Part shown: positions 1 through 5,045 of the stretch, in pieces
Position numbering within the stretch: position 1 is the first letter of the stretch
How the letters are laid out: every line of letters starts with the position of its first letter
Assembly: GCA_009774215.1 (NCBI GenBank)
Contig: VSNH01000159.1
Coordinates: 1 to 5,045, forward strand
DNA length: 5,045 nt
Origin: Lachnospiraceae bacterium
GTDB lineage: Bacteria; Bacillota; Clostridia; Lachnospirales; Lachnospiraceae
Direction: 5' to 3'
Made by a program: the position numbers and the translations under genes
Notes under the pieces: model-generated
What the model saw: only the letters and a program-made list of their open reading frames with translations
Databases searched by the model: none
Told to the model about the DNA's origin: nothing

Positions 1-47
1 GTTTGTGCCTTTTTTATGGACTAAAGTATTGATTTTTCAAGGTTCAG

Positions 48-63
48 CACACCAATCGGTGTG
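48..63. promoter_or_regulatory. Perfect short palindrome upstream of the signalling operon
   Basis: The arms CACACC (48-53) and GGTGTG (58-63) are perfect reverse complements around the spacer AATC. No T-tract follows, so it is a poor terminator. It lies just upstream of the candidate promoter and about 70 bases before the RHH gene. RHH repressors commonly bind short inverted repeats near their own promoter, so an autoregulatory operator is possible. That role is inference, and a 6-bp dyad can occur by chance. Confidence 0.3.
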
Positions 64-69
64 GGAAGT

Positions 70-101
70 TTGAGTTAATTATCACTCTGACAGGTTATAT
101 T
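70..101 (+). promoter_or_regulatory. Candidate promoter of the RHH-regulator-kinase operon
   Basis: A TTGAGT hexamer (70-75) is followed by an AT-rich TATATT (96-101). The 20-base spacer is longer than the optimal 17, so the match to a housekeeping sigma factor site is imperfect. It is the best candidate in the leader, and the three downstream genes overlap with no other room for a promoter. A weak promoter would suit an activator-dependent operon, but that is inference. Bases 1-47 show nothing else that I can identify. Confidence 0.25.
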
Positions 102-134
102 AATAGCATAACTTATGATTCAGAGGTGAATGCC

Positions 135-329
135 GTGTTTGTAATAAAGAAACCACATGCAAAAGCTAACGTCTCCAAAACCATCCGCTTTACAGAAGAA
201 TTGAACAACCGGATGATAGCCCTTGCACATGAAGAAGAAATTTCCTTTAATGAACTGGTAATCCAGTGCTGTCAGTATGCACTGGATCATCGCCAAAAAG
301 CTGGTCAGGAGGAACTCACGGATGATTAA
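135..329 (+). CDS. Small ribbon-helix-helix (CopG/Arc-type) DNA-binding protein
   Basis: This 64-residue protein has the RHH layout. A short strand with alternating residues (VSKTIRF, about residues 14-20) is followed by a helix (EELNNRMIALAHEEE) and a second helix (SFNELVIQCCQYALDH). The F-x-E-x-L start of helix 1 and the S-F-N-E-L turn are typical of CopG/Arc-like repressors, which bind DNA as dimers. I chose the GTG at 135 because AGAGGTG (122-128) sits six bases before it. The in-frame GTG at 126 would overlap that ribosome site and adds only three residues. The stop codon overlaps the start of the response regulator by eight bases, so the two are probably translationally coupled. It is therefore likely a third regulator of the signalling operon, perhaps autoregulatory. 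No toxin gene is next to it, which argues against a classical antitoxin. The DNA target is unknown. Confidence 0.72.
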   Translation: MFVIKKPHAKANVSKTIRFTEELNNRMIALAHEEEISFNELVIQCCQYALDHRQKAGQEELTDD

Positions 330-1095
330 CATTGCCATATGTGATGACGACAAAGCTTTTACAGGAATTGTCGAACGGCTTCTGCGGCAAATTGCTGCCG
401 AACAAGGAGTGGAAGTCAACTGCGAAGTGTTCTTCGACGGTTCCGCCATTGTCAAAGCCGTTATGGAACAGCAAATGTGCTTCGATCTTATTTATCTGGA
501 TATCGAAATGGAATTCATGGATGGCATCCGCGCCGCGCTGGCCTTGCGGGAAGCAGAAATTCCCGCATTGCTCGTATACGTATCAGTCCATGAAGAACAC
601 TTGAAAGAACTGTTTTACACAGAACCTTTCCGTTTCCTGTCGAAACCGATAGACGAGGCGGCTTTCCTCGAAGTATTCCTCTCCGCGCGCGAACGGATCA
701 GACAGCGTACCGGGTACTTTACTTTTTCCTATAAGAAAACGCTGTATCGGATTCCATTTGACCAAATTACCTACTTTGAGAGTTGCCGGCGGATCATTAC
801 TATCCATTTACCACGATCGGATACGGATGCCTCAAATTTGCGACAGACCTGTTTCTACGCAAAAATGAACGATATTGAAAAGCAGGTAGCCTCCCTCAAC
901 GGACGCTTCCTGCGGGTACACCAATCTTTTCTCGTGAACTTTGGCTACATAAAGGCAATGTCCGCCACGGAAATTGAAATGCTGGATGGCAAAATTATCC
1001 AGATCAGCGAAGACCGAAAGAAGTCCGCCATGACAAGGTTCATGGCATTGGCAGGTGTAAAAGGGGATAAAAATGAAAGAATCGTTATTTCTTGA
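322..1095 (+). CDS. LytTR-family response regulator (AgrA-like)
   Basis: This 257-residue cytoplasmic transcription factor has an N-terminal receiver domain (about 1-120) and a C-terminal LytTR DNA-binding domain (about 132-243). The receiver shows the acidic pocket D8-D9-D10, the phospho-acceptor D60 in YLDIEM, a switch Ser at 88 and the conserved Lys-Pro at 108-109. The LytTR part has the signature FLRVHQSFLVN (196-206) and begins YFTFSYKKTLYRI. The start at 322 is set by AGGAGG (307-312) nine bases upstream; an in-frame ATG at 277 lies inside the RHH gene and would spoil the receiver strand. Length is normal for AgrA/ComE-type regulators. It overlaps the kinase gene by 23 bases. It most likely receives phosphate from that kinase and binds direct repeats upstream of target promoters, possibly including the region before the peptide gene (2371-2420). 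The family assignment is firm; the targets are inferred. Confidence 0.93.
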   Translation: MINIAICDDDKAFTGIVERLLRQIAAEQGVEVNCEVFFDGSAIVKAVMEQQMCFDLIYLDIEMEFMDGIRAALALREAEIPALLVYVSVHEEHLKELFYTEPFRFLSKPIDEAAFLEVFLSARERIRQRTGYFTFSYKKTLYRIPFDQITYFESCRRIITIHLPRSDTDASNLRQTCFYAKMNDIEKQVASLNGRFLRVHQSFLVNFGYIKAMSATEIEMLDGKIIQISEDRKKSAMTRFMALAGVKGDKNERIVIS

Positions 1096-2368
1096 TGTGC
1101 TGATGGTACTCTTTGCAGTACACATCATCCACACATATCTTGCTTCTTTCCGAAGGGAAGCGACACACCATAAGGCATTCCGCTACGCCGCGTGGTCGCT
1201 TTACATCCTCTTTTTATATCTGATCATGTTCTCCAACTCAAGATATCCCTTGCTCACGCTCTTTGGCAACCTCATTCTGATGACGGTGCTCCTGTTCGCC
1301 TATGGCTGTGGAGATATCAAGACAGCCCTATTCCGCTCCTGCATCTACCACACATCGCGAATGGTTGTAGAGGTGGCTACCCAGAGTATCCTGCTGGCAA
1401 CACTGGAGGGGGATCCGTTTGTCGTCGGAAATCTCATCTCCACAATCGCTATGTATATCATTGTCCAGATGTATAAACGGTGGAAGGGACGCGATCTCAC
1501 CACCCCACTTCCCTTCCGGTACTGGATCCGCCTCTTTTTGGTTCCCTGCTCCTCCATTTTCATCACACACTATGCCCATGTAACTGCCCTGCACAACGGG
1601 GAAACAGCCTTTTTTTACATTTTATCCATCTTTATCATTCTGAACAACTACCTGATCTTCGATATCTACGATAAGATCAGCGCACAGACTTTCATGGAAA
1701 AACAGACGCAGGCCTATGAACAGGAAATTCACCTCTGCGTCAGACAGGCGACTGAGCGGGAAGAAGCCTACCGCCAAACCCGTATCCTGCGCCATGATCT
1801 GAAAGGCCGTCTGATTGCCCTGCGCGCATTGCTGGAAGCGGGGCAGATTGAGGAAACAAAAAGTGAAATAGGAAAAATGCCTGATGAGAACAGTTTGAAC
1901 AGACATGGCACCGCAGAAACGGGAAATGTGGCTCTGGACGCGCTGGTCAACTATAAGTACGCCGCCGCATCCGCGGAGGGCATACGGATGGTCTGCCAAC
2001 TCGATGTACCAACAGAGCTTTTTGTCGAAGGCCCCGATCTGTGCATCATTTTGGAAAACCTTTTGAACAACGCTATGGAGGCCGTCCGACAGCTTACGGA
2101 CGAAAAAGACAAGTGGATCAGTCTGTCGGTTCGTCTGGTAAAGGATGTCCTTCTTATCACTGTAGAAAATCCCTTCAACGGTGCAGTTGCCTCAGACAGC
2201 AGCGGAAAACTCCGCAGCAGCAAAAGCGGCGACCACGGAATCGGCCTGTTATCAGTGAAACGGACGGCAGAAAAGTATGCCGGTGAGATATCCATCCACC
2301 ATGAGAGCGGCATATTTCAAGTATCCGCGTTGTTCTGCCGCCGGGAATTCTTACAGGAAACAACGTAA
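1073..2368 (+). CDS. GHKL-domain sensor histidine kinase, AgrC/ComD class
   Basis: This is a 431-residue membrane sensor kinase. The N-terminal half (about 1-200) is hydrophobic, with six or seven probable membrane spans near residues 6-24, 37-54, 59-77, 98-110, 117-133, 151-168 and 179-197, the usual sensor domain for peptide pheromones. A charged, probably coiled linker (about 205-238) leads to the phospho-acceptor H241 in RHDLKGR, the motif of the AgrC/ComD kinase group. The ATP-binding domain shows the N-box ENLLNNAMEA (N332-N333) and a G-box GDHGIGL (387-393), and appears complete to the C-terminus. The start ATG at 1073 follows AAGGGG by about six bases and overlaps the regulator gene, so the two form one transcript. 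Together with the AgrD-like peptide gene downstream, it is probably the receptor for that peptide. Family assignment is strong; the ligand match is inferred from adjacency. Confidence 0.93.
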   Translation: MKESLFLDVLMVLFAVHIIHTYLASFRREATHHKAFRYAAWSLYILFLYLIMFSNSRYPLLTLFGNLILMTVLLFAYGCGDIKTALFRSCIYHTSRMVVEVATQSILLATLEGDPFVVGNLISTIAMYIIVQMYKRWKGRDLTTPLPFRYWIRLFLVPCSSIFITHYAHVTALHNGETAFFYILSIFIILNNYLIFDIYDKISAQTFMEKQTQAYEQEIHLCVRQATEREEAYRQTRILRHDLKGRLIALRALLEAGQIEETKSEIGKMPDENSLNRHGTAETGNVALDALVNYKYAAASAEGIRMVCQLDVPTELFVEGPDLCIILENLLNNAMEAVRQLTDEKDKWISLSVRLVKDVLLITVENPFNGAVASDSSGKLRSSKSGDHGIGLLSVKRTAEKYAGEISIHHESGIFQVSALFCRREFLQETT

Positions 2369-2370
2369 TT

Positions 2371-2439
2371 TTTACATTCTGTCGATATCAGAACAGATAT
2401 AAGCTATATTCTACAATGTAGTAGTACTAAAGATAATAC
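2371..2439 (+). promoter_or_regulatory. Candidate regulated promoter of the peptide gene
   Basis: The 99-base gap before the peptide gene contains a possible -10 TACAAT (2412-2417) inside a perfect dyad CTACA-A-TGTAG (2411-2421). The -35 position holds CAGAAC, a poor match, as in activator-dependent promoters. Upstream are the dyad TTCTG/CAGAA (around 2378-2393) and the dyad ATATC/GATAT (2385-2400). ACA-containing blocks start at 2371, 2390 and 2410, about 19-20 bases apart, roughly the spacing of LytTR half-sites. Control by the neighbouring LytTR regulator is plausible but the repeats are degenerate. A second possible -10, GATAAT (2432-2437), has no good -35. Confidence 0.35.
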
Positions 2440-2467
2440 CAAATGTTTACGAATGGAGGAAATCACT

Positions 2468-2626
2468 ATGAAAACACAAAAGCTTTTCAGTACTAACAAA
2501 CTCGGCCTGAAGATTCTGGAGCGGGCTGCCCTTATCTCCGCCCACGCCGGCGCCAATTCCACATGCTCCTATATCTACCATGACCCGAAGAAGCCTGAGG
2601 CATTGAAGAAGCTGAAGAAAATCTGA
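2468..2626 (+). CDS. AgrD-like cyclic (thio)lactone autoinducer peptide precursor
   Basis: This 52-residue ORF has a strong ribosome site, GGAGGAAA (2455-2462), five bases before the ATG. The product has the three-part AgrD layout. Residues 1-29 form an N-terminal amphipathic leader (KLGLKILERAALISAHAGA). The core is NSTCSYIY (30-37), with a single Cys at 33. Residues 38-52 form a Pro/Lys-rich tail, HDPKKPEALKKLKKI. Staphylococcal AIP-I is YSTCDFIM with a Cys-to-last-residue thiolactone, followed in its precursor by an acidic/proline tail; the STC and five-residue ring spacing match here. I therefore infer a ring from C33 to Y37, with an exocyclic N-terminus set by leader cleavage. The gene follows the receptor kinase, so it probably encodes the ligand of that system. 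AgrB, the membrane peptidase that cleaves the tail and closes the ring, is not encoded in the window. The precursor is not obviously damaged. Confidence 0.87.
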   Translation: MKTQKLFSTNKLGLKILERAALISAHAGANSTCSYIYHDPKKPEALKKLKKI

Positions 2627-2676
2627 ATGCAGGATAATGTTTTATTTGAAAATACCTGTCCGGGTGTATGGGGAAA

Positions 2677-2708
2677 CGGAGGCAGGAGGCGGATGCCCCC
2701 TGCCTCTG
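2677..2708. terminator. Strong GC-rich hairpin after the peptide gene (terminator-like, no T-tract)
   Basis: The arms 2677-2690 and 2695-2708 pair over about 14 positions with one A/C mismatch and one G-T wobble, closing a GGAT loop. The structure begins about 50 bases after the peptide stop codon. It could end the peptide transcript, or stall transcription coming from the decayed insertion sequence on the other strand. Neither side carries a run of T, so factor-independent termination is uncertain. The downstream flank may have been replaced when the adjacent element arrived. Confidence 0.4.
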
Positions 2709-2718
2709 AATAATAAGA

Positions 2719-3361
2719 GTAAGGAAAATTCGTGTATTAAGGGTATCTGGAAGTCAACCTTTTGTAATGCTACTAATGTACCGCAAAGCGGCGCCGCTCC
2801 TTCATCTTTTACGAACTGCGGTTCCGTGGAATCTTTACAGGAAGGGCATTCACATGTAACCGCCATGTAATCCACGCGTTCCGGATATGCGGGATGGAAA
2901 ACAAGCTCTGTGCGGACAGTCTCAGTTCCGATCGGAACCATCTGTGTCCCGCAGACAGGACAGTCCTTATCCTTGTCAGCCAGTGTATCGAGCACAACCT
3001 CCCTGCGTTGGAGATTGTCGAACATCTCCTCATAAGAAGCTTTGGGCTTACGTTCCCGTTTGTGGGCGGAAACATGGGTCACTTCCGACTCTATGATCTA
3101 GGGAACCCTCTCATCCGGCATCTCCTCGAAAAGATTCATCTGTCCGGGAAAGGGGCTTTTGCATTTCTCACTGGAAGATCCAAACAGTTTTGCCTTCAGA
3201 TAATCCACTTCAGCCTGCTTGTTGCTTAACTCCTGACGCAACGCTTCGATGGTTTTCTGTAAAGAATCCATGGACTTCGTCTGTGTCGTGATCAGTTCAT
3301 TCCGTTTTGATATGGTATTCTTAAGCTCTGTAAGCTGGATGTCTTTAGCGGAATGCGGCAT
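2719..3361 (-). pseudogene. tnpC: IS66 transposase TnpC, interrupted and truncated
   Basis: I place the start at the ATG at 3361, preceded by GGGAG (3369-3373) seven bases away. The first 87 residues form a heptad-rich coiled coil (about 8-58) ending in KLFGSSSEK, the conserved IS66 N-terminal motif. An in-frame TAG (3098-3100) then interrupts the gene. The same frame continues through a basic stretch (HKRERKPK) into the IS66 zinc-binding segment, with CPVCG (CxxC), VRTEL and a second CPSC. Recognisable similarity ends near KDEGAAPLCG (about 2780), and the open frame then runs on into flanking DNA to a stop at 2642. The whole DDE catalytic domain, roughly 300 residues in intact relatives, is gone. 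The protein cannot transpose DNA. The single stop suggests a point mutation, for example from GAG or CAG, and the 3' loss is a separate event. Confidence 0.85.
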
Positions 3362-3431
3362 GTTTTTTCTCCCGTTTTTGTTAAGCTCATTATACCACAA
3401 AACAGGCAAAAATTCAGTAAGATCAAGAACT

Positions 3432-3782
3432 TCAGGCTGTCCGCAGAGACTTTGGCTGCTCGATTTCAAGTCCGGACATGAGCCAGTCGAACTGCTGCCA
3501 GGTAATGGGGTTTACCTCGGAGTGCTTCCTCGGCCAGCGGTATTTGCCATGGACGACATCAAGTCTTTCCATCAAAAGGACATACCCGTCTGGCTCTCGT
3601 AATAAGATCTTGAGCCGGTAGCAGCGTTTACCGCAGAAAAGATAGATGGAGTGAGTGTCCGGTTCCTCTTTCAGATGATCCATGACGATTGCGCACAGAC
3701 CGTCTTTGCTTTTTCTCATATCGTTGTAACCGGTAACGATATATATGTTTGCAGCACCTGTTGCTACTTGCCAAGGACGCAT
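3432..3782 (-). CDS. tnpB: IS66 accessory protein TnpB (Orf2)
   Basis: The 116-residue protein is full length for the IS66 TnpB family. It carries the family signature NDMRKSKDGL near residues 21-30, the IYLFCGKRCYRLKILL strand-helix segment, and KYRWPR followed by a WLMSGLE end. TnpB is needed for transposition of IS66 elements but its biochemical role is not settled. The ATG at 3782 lies three bases after the stop of the TnpW-like ORF, so the two are probably translated from one message. The stop is 70 bases before the tnpC start. The frame is intact although its transposase partner is not, so it may be a fossil or may assist relatives elsewhere; the latter is speculation. Confidence 0.92.
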   Translation of the reverse strand: MRPWQVATGAANIYIVTGYNDMRKSKDGLCAIVMDHLKEEPDTHSIYLFCGKRCYRLKILLREPDGYVLLMERLDVVHGKYRWPRKHSEVNPITWQQFDWLMSGLEIEQPKSLRTA

Positions 3783-3785
3783 TCA

Positions 3786-3986
3786 TCATTTTCCATCACT
3801 TTTTCTTGGTCTGCCCTGTTTCCCATGCTCTAAGTCATGGAGAATGACACGCTTTAACTTGTCCTCTACGCTTTGGGTATTCGTAGCAGAGAAATGTACC
3901 TCGACTAAATACCTTGTTTTGTCAATCTTCTGTTGTAAACAGGGCGTTAATCGCCCTGTGGTGTTGGTCTGAATGTTGTCGCTCAT
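3786..3986 (-). CDS. Small TnpW-like transposon-encoded protein
   Basis: This ORF of 66 residues begins at an ATG (3986) with a strong AAGGAGG (3990-3996) only three bases upstream, a tight but usable spacing. The middle segment, KIDKTRYLVEVHFSATNTQS followed by VEDKLKRVILHDLE, resembles the short TnpW family proteins of clostridial mobile elements, which share a T-x-Y-x-V-x-V-H-F-S core followed by a DK-I/L-x-R-hydrophobic helix. The tail is basic (GKQGRPRKSDGK), compatible with nucleic-acid contact. It occupies the slot before tnpB where classical IS66 elements place tnpA, but it lacks the features of TnpA that I know. Function is unknown. The family call is from memory of the motif and should be treated as likely, not certain. 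Confidence 0.65.
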   Translation of the reverse strand: MSDNIQTNTTGRLTPCLQQKIDKTRYLVEVHFSATNTQSVEDKLKRVILHDLEHGKQGRPRKSDGK

Positions 3987-4000
3987 GTTCCTCCTTTTGG

Positions 4001-4051
4001 GCGTAAAAAAGACGCATGGTTTACAATTTACTGTTCCATGCGTCTTTACGC
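4001..4051 (-). terminator. Rho-independent terminator of the nuclease gene
   Basis: Reading on the minus strand, the arm at 4047-4036 (AAAGACGCATGG) pairs perfectly over 12 bases with 4019-4008. A 16-base loop separates them, and the second arm ends in a run of six T. The outer GCGT/ACGC pairs (4001-4004 with 4048-4051) extend the stem after a three-base bulge. It lies about 30 bases after the nuclease stop codon and only about 15 bases before the start of the TnpW-like ORF. It should shield the IS66 remnant from read-through. Confidence 0.82.
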
Positions 4052-4081
4052 TATTATTTTGATATTAAATTGTTTTGCCGA

Positions 4082-4888
4082 TTACGCTAACTGCATTGAT
4101 TGACTTTCTAACTCTTTAACTATATCAAGGGATAATTCCGTAGCTTCTGCTATTTCCTCTAAAGTCATTTTACCTAACTTTATTAAATGAACCGCCGTTC
4201 TTTTTGCTTTATTTTGTTCCGCCTCATTCCTCATATCTTCCATAATTTTGCACATAGCCGCAACTCCTTTCTCGTCTTGCTTAAAATATCGTGCTTTTTT
4301 AGCAAGCGTTTCATAATTCATATCATCGGGATTAGTGCATGAAAAATCGTGCATCAGCTTTCCAATCTCATCGTTGCCCCTATATTTCCCATTAACATAT
4401 ATGATATGCGAACCATCGCCAAACAATACCTTGTTTTCCCCGATAGTAACATATCTTTCTACGGGATATATCGGCTGGTTTCCTTTCATTACATCATTTT
4501 CTGTTATGAAAATAACATAGCTGTCGGGAATATCCTCCGTATCATCACCAGCATTTAATATGTGTGCATCCAACAAGCTACTGTTATGCCTTGCCCTCTT
4601 TGCGCCTGCTCCTGCATCTTTCCTTTGAATTTCAACATCAAATTCCTTATCGGTGCTGTCAATCGCATGAACATCTAAAACAGCCGAACGTCCTTGCAAA
4701 TTCTTCAATGGTTCTTGCGTCCTGACCGATTTAACTTTTATATCCTCCCGCCCTAAAACAATTCGTAGTATCAATTCCACACCTTCAAAATTATCTGCAA
4801 GACAGACGGACATGAAATCATCATCCATATATCGGAGTGATTTCAGACGTTCTAAATCCTGTTGATGTGTCTGCTCCGTTGTATTCAA
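4082..4888 (-). CDS. Rpn-family PD-(D/E)XK nuclease / putative transposase
   Basis: The protein has 268 residues from the TTG at 4888. AAGAAGGTGAT (4895-4905) matches the anti-Shine-Dalgarno complement almost fully and sits about six bases before it. A GTG at 4897 would overlap that site and adds three residues. The N-terminal region has the family-type LRYMDDDFM opening. The nuclease core shows D72 (in SAVLDVHA) and the E86-x-Q88 pair in FDVEIQRKD, the arrangement seen in PD-(D/E)XK proteins of the Rpn / 'PD-(D/E)XK nuclease family transposase' group. A C-terminal helix pair, KMTLEEIAEATELSLDIVKEL, is the usual family tail. Rpn proteins in enterobacteria promote RecA-independent recombination and cut DNA; the role of clostridial members is largely untested. 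The frame is intact. It has its own promoter and terminator and no partner gene. Composition is AT-richer than the signalling locus. Confidence 0.85.
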   Translation of the reverse strand: MNTTEQTHQQDLERLKSLRYMDDDFMSVCLADNFEGVELILRIVLGREDIKVKSVRTQEPLKNLQGRSAVLDVHAIDSTDKEFDVEIQRKDAGAGAKRARHNSSLLDAHILNAGDDTEDIPDSYVIFITENDVMKGNQPIYPVERYVTIGENKVLFGDGSHIIYVNGKYRGNDEIGKLMHDFSCTNPDDMNYETLAKKARYFKQDEKGVAAMCKIMEDMRNEAEQNKAKRTAVHLIKLGKMTLEEIAEATELSLDIVKELESQSMQLA

Positions 4889-4914
4889 AAATATCACCTT
4901 CTTCCACTGTTTTT

Positions 4915-4943
4915 ATTATACATCAGACAATACCTTTTGAAAA
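4915..4943 (-). promoter_or_regulatory. Promoter of the nuclease gene
   Basis: On the minus strand, TTTTCA (4943-4938) and a perfect TATAAT (4920-4915) are separated by 17 bases, the optimal spacing. Transcription would start near 4908, giving a leader of about 20 bases before the TTG start at 4888. The -35 matches TTGACA at four of six positions. Confidence 0.6.
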
Positions 4944-5045
4944 CTGAATTTCTCGTAAATTTTTTCTCCCTAAATTGCAAAAGTAAATTCTACCCTTTGT
5001 TTCTTCAATAGAAGTTACCTATGCACAAGTTGAATTTAATCCTGC
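4944..5045. other. AT-rich flank without recognisable feature
   Basis: This end of the window holds no supported ORF, RNA gene or clear repeat. It is AT-rich like the nuclease gene, and may contain upstream control sequence for it or the edge of the block that carried it. Confidence 0.4.

Larger units (their letters stand above)
2719..3999 (-). mobile_element. Decayed IS66-family insertion sequence
   Basis: On the minus strand the order is TnpW-like ORF, intact tnpB, then a tnpC missing its catalytic domain. A full IS66 element is usually about 2.5 kb with a tnpC of roughly 500 codons; here the three genes fit in 1.3 kb. GTAAGG at 2719 resembles the GTAA start seen at many IS66 ends and is taken as the tentative left edge. 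The right edge is unclear: no inverted copy of the left end is visible before the TnpW-like ORF, which abuts the terminator of the nuclease gene. The eight bases outside the tentative edges do not match, so there is no target duplication. The element is therefore a remnant and not autonomous. Confidence 0.7.

Noticed and set aside
135..329. RHH protein as the antitoxin of a toxin-antitoxin pair
   Set aside because: No toxin-like ORF is adjacent; it overlaps and is co-directional with the signalling genes instead.
2627..2713. A 28-codon ORF starting right after the peptide stop codon
   Set aside because: It lacks a convincing ribosome site, runs through the GC-rich hairpin and has no recognisable motif; the hairpin explains the sequence better.
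3098..3100. TAG in tnpC as evidence of stop-codon recoding (for example pyrrolysine)
   Set aside because: No recoding machinery or structure is visible and the gene is also truncated, so ordinary decay is the simpler explanation.
3098..3469. A 123-residue minus-strand reading of the tnpC N-terminus starting upstream inside tnpB
   Set aside because: The first 36 residues overlap tnpB out of frame and have no family similarity; the ATG at 3361 has a good ribosome site and begins the coiled coil.
4001..4051. The long inverted repeat as an IS66 terminal inverted repeat or CRISPR-like unit
   Set aside because: It is a single stem-loop with a T6 run directly after a stop codon on the minus strand, which fits a terminator; there is no second copy at the other end.
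2711..4057. Eight-base target duplication flanking the IS66 remnant
   Set aside because: The bases outside the tentative left edge (TAATAAGA) and those outside the TTTAC at 4045-4049 (GCTATTAT) do not match.

Overview
The window looks like a chromosomal or accessory segment from a low-to-mid GC Firmicute, most likely an anaerobic Clostridia member of the Lachnospiraceae type. This is inferred from strong AGGAGG-type ribosome sites, an AgrC/AgrA-type pair with an AgrD-like peptide, a clostridial-style IS66 remnant and an Rpn-type PD-(D/E)XK gene. No rRNA, tRNA or CRISPR array was seen, and taxonomy cannot be fixed from this sequence alone.

Left half, + strand (about 1-2710): a compact cell-cell signalling locus. 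A 64-residue ribbon-helix-helix (RHH) DNA-binding protein (135-329) overlaps a LytTR response regulator (322-1095). The regulator in turn overlaps a polytopic GHKL histidine kinase of the AgrC/ComD class (1073-2368). After a 99-base gap with its own promoter-like elements comes a 52-codon gene (2468-2626) whose product has the layout of an AgrD cyclic-peptide precursor: amphipathic N-terminus, Cys-centred core (NSTCSYIY) and Pro/Lys-rich tail. Its likely mature ligand is a Cys-to-C-terminus thiolactone sensed by the adjacent kinase, which would phosphorylate the LytTR regulator. No AgrB peptidase, which such a precursor needs, is encoded in the window.

Middle, - strand (about 2719-3999): a decayed IS66-family element directly behind the peptide gene. 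Reading on the minus strand it has a small TnpW-like ORF, an intact tnpB, and a tnpC that carries an in-frame TAG and has lost its whole DDE catalytic domain. It cannot move by itself. Its position, where agrB might be expected, suggests that insertion or deletion here may have orphaned the peptide gene.

Right part, - strand (about 4001-5045): an AT-richer block with an Rpn-family PD-(D/E)XK nuclease / putative transposase gene (4082-4888). It has its own promoter and a strong rho-independent terminator that ends just before the TnpW-like ORF. The base composition differs visibly from the signalling locus, which suggests separate acquisition.
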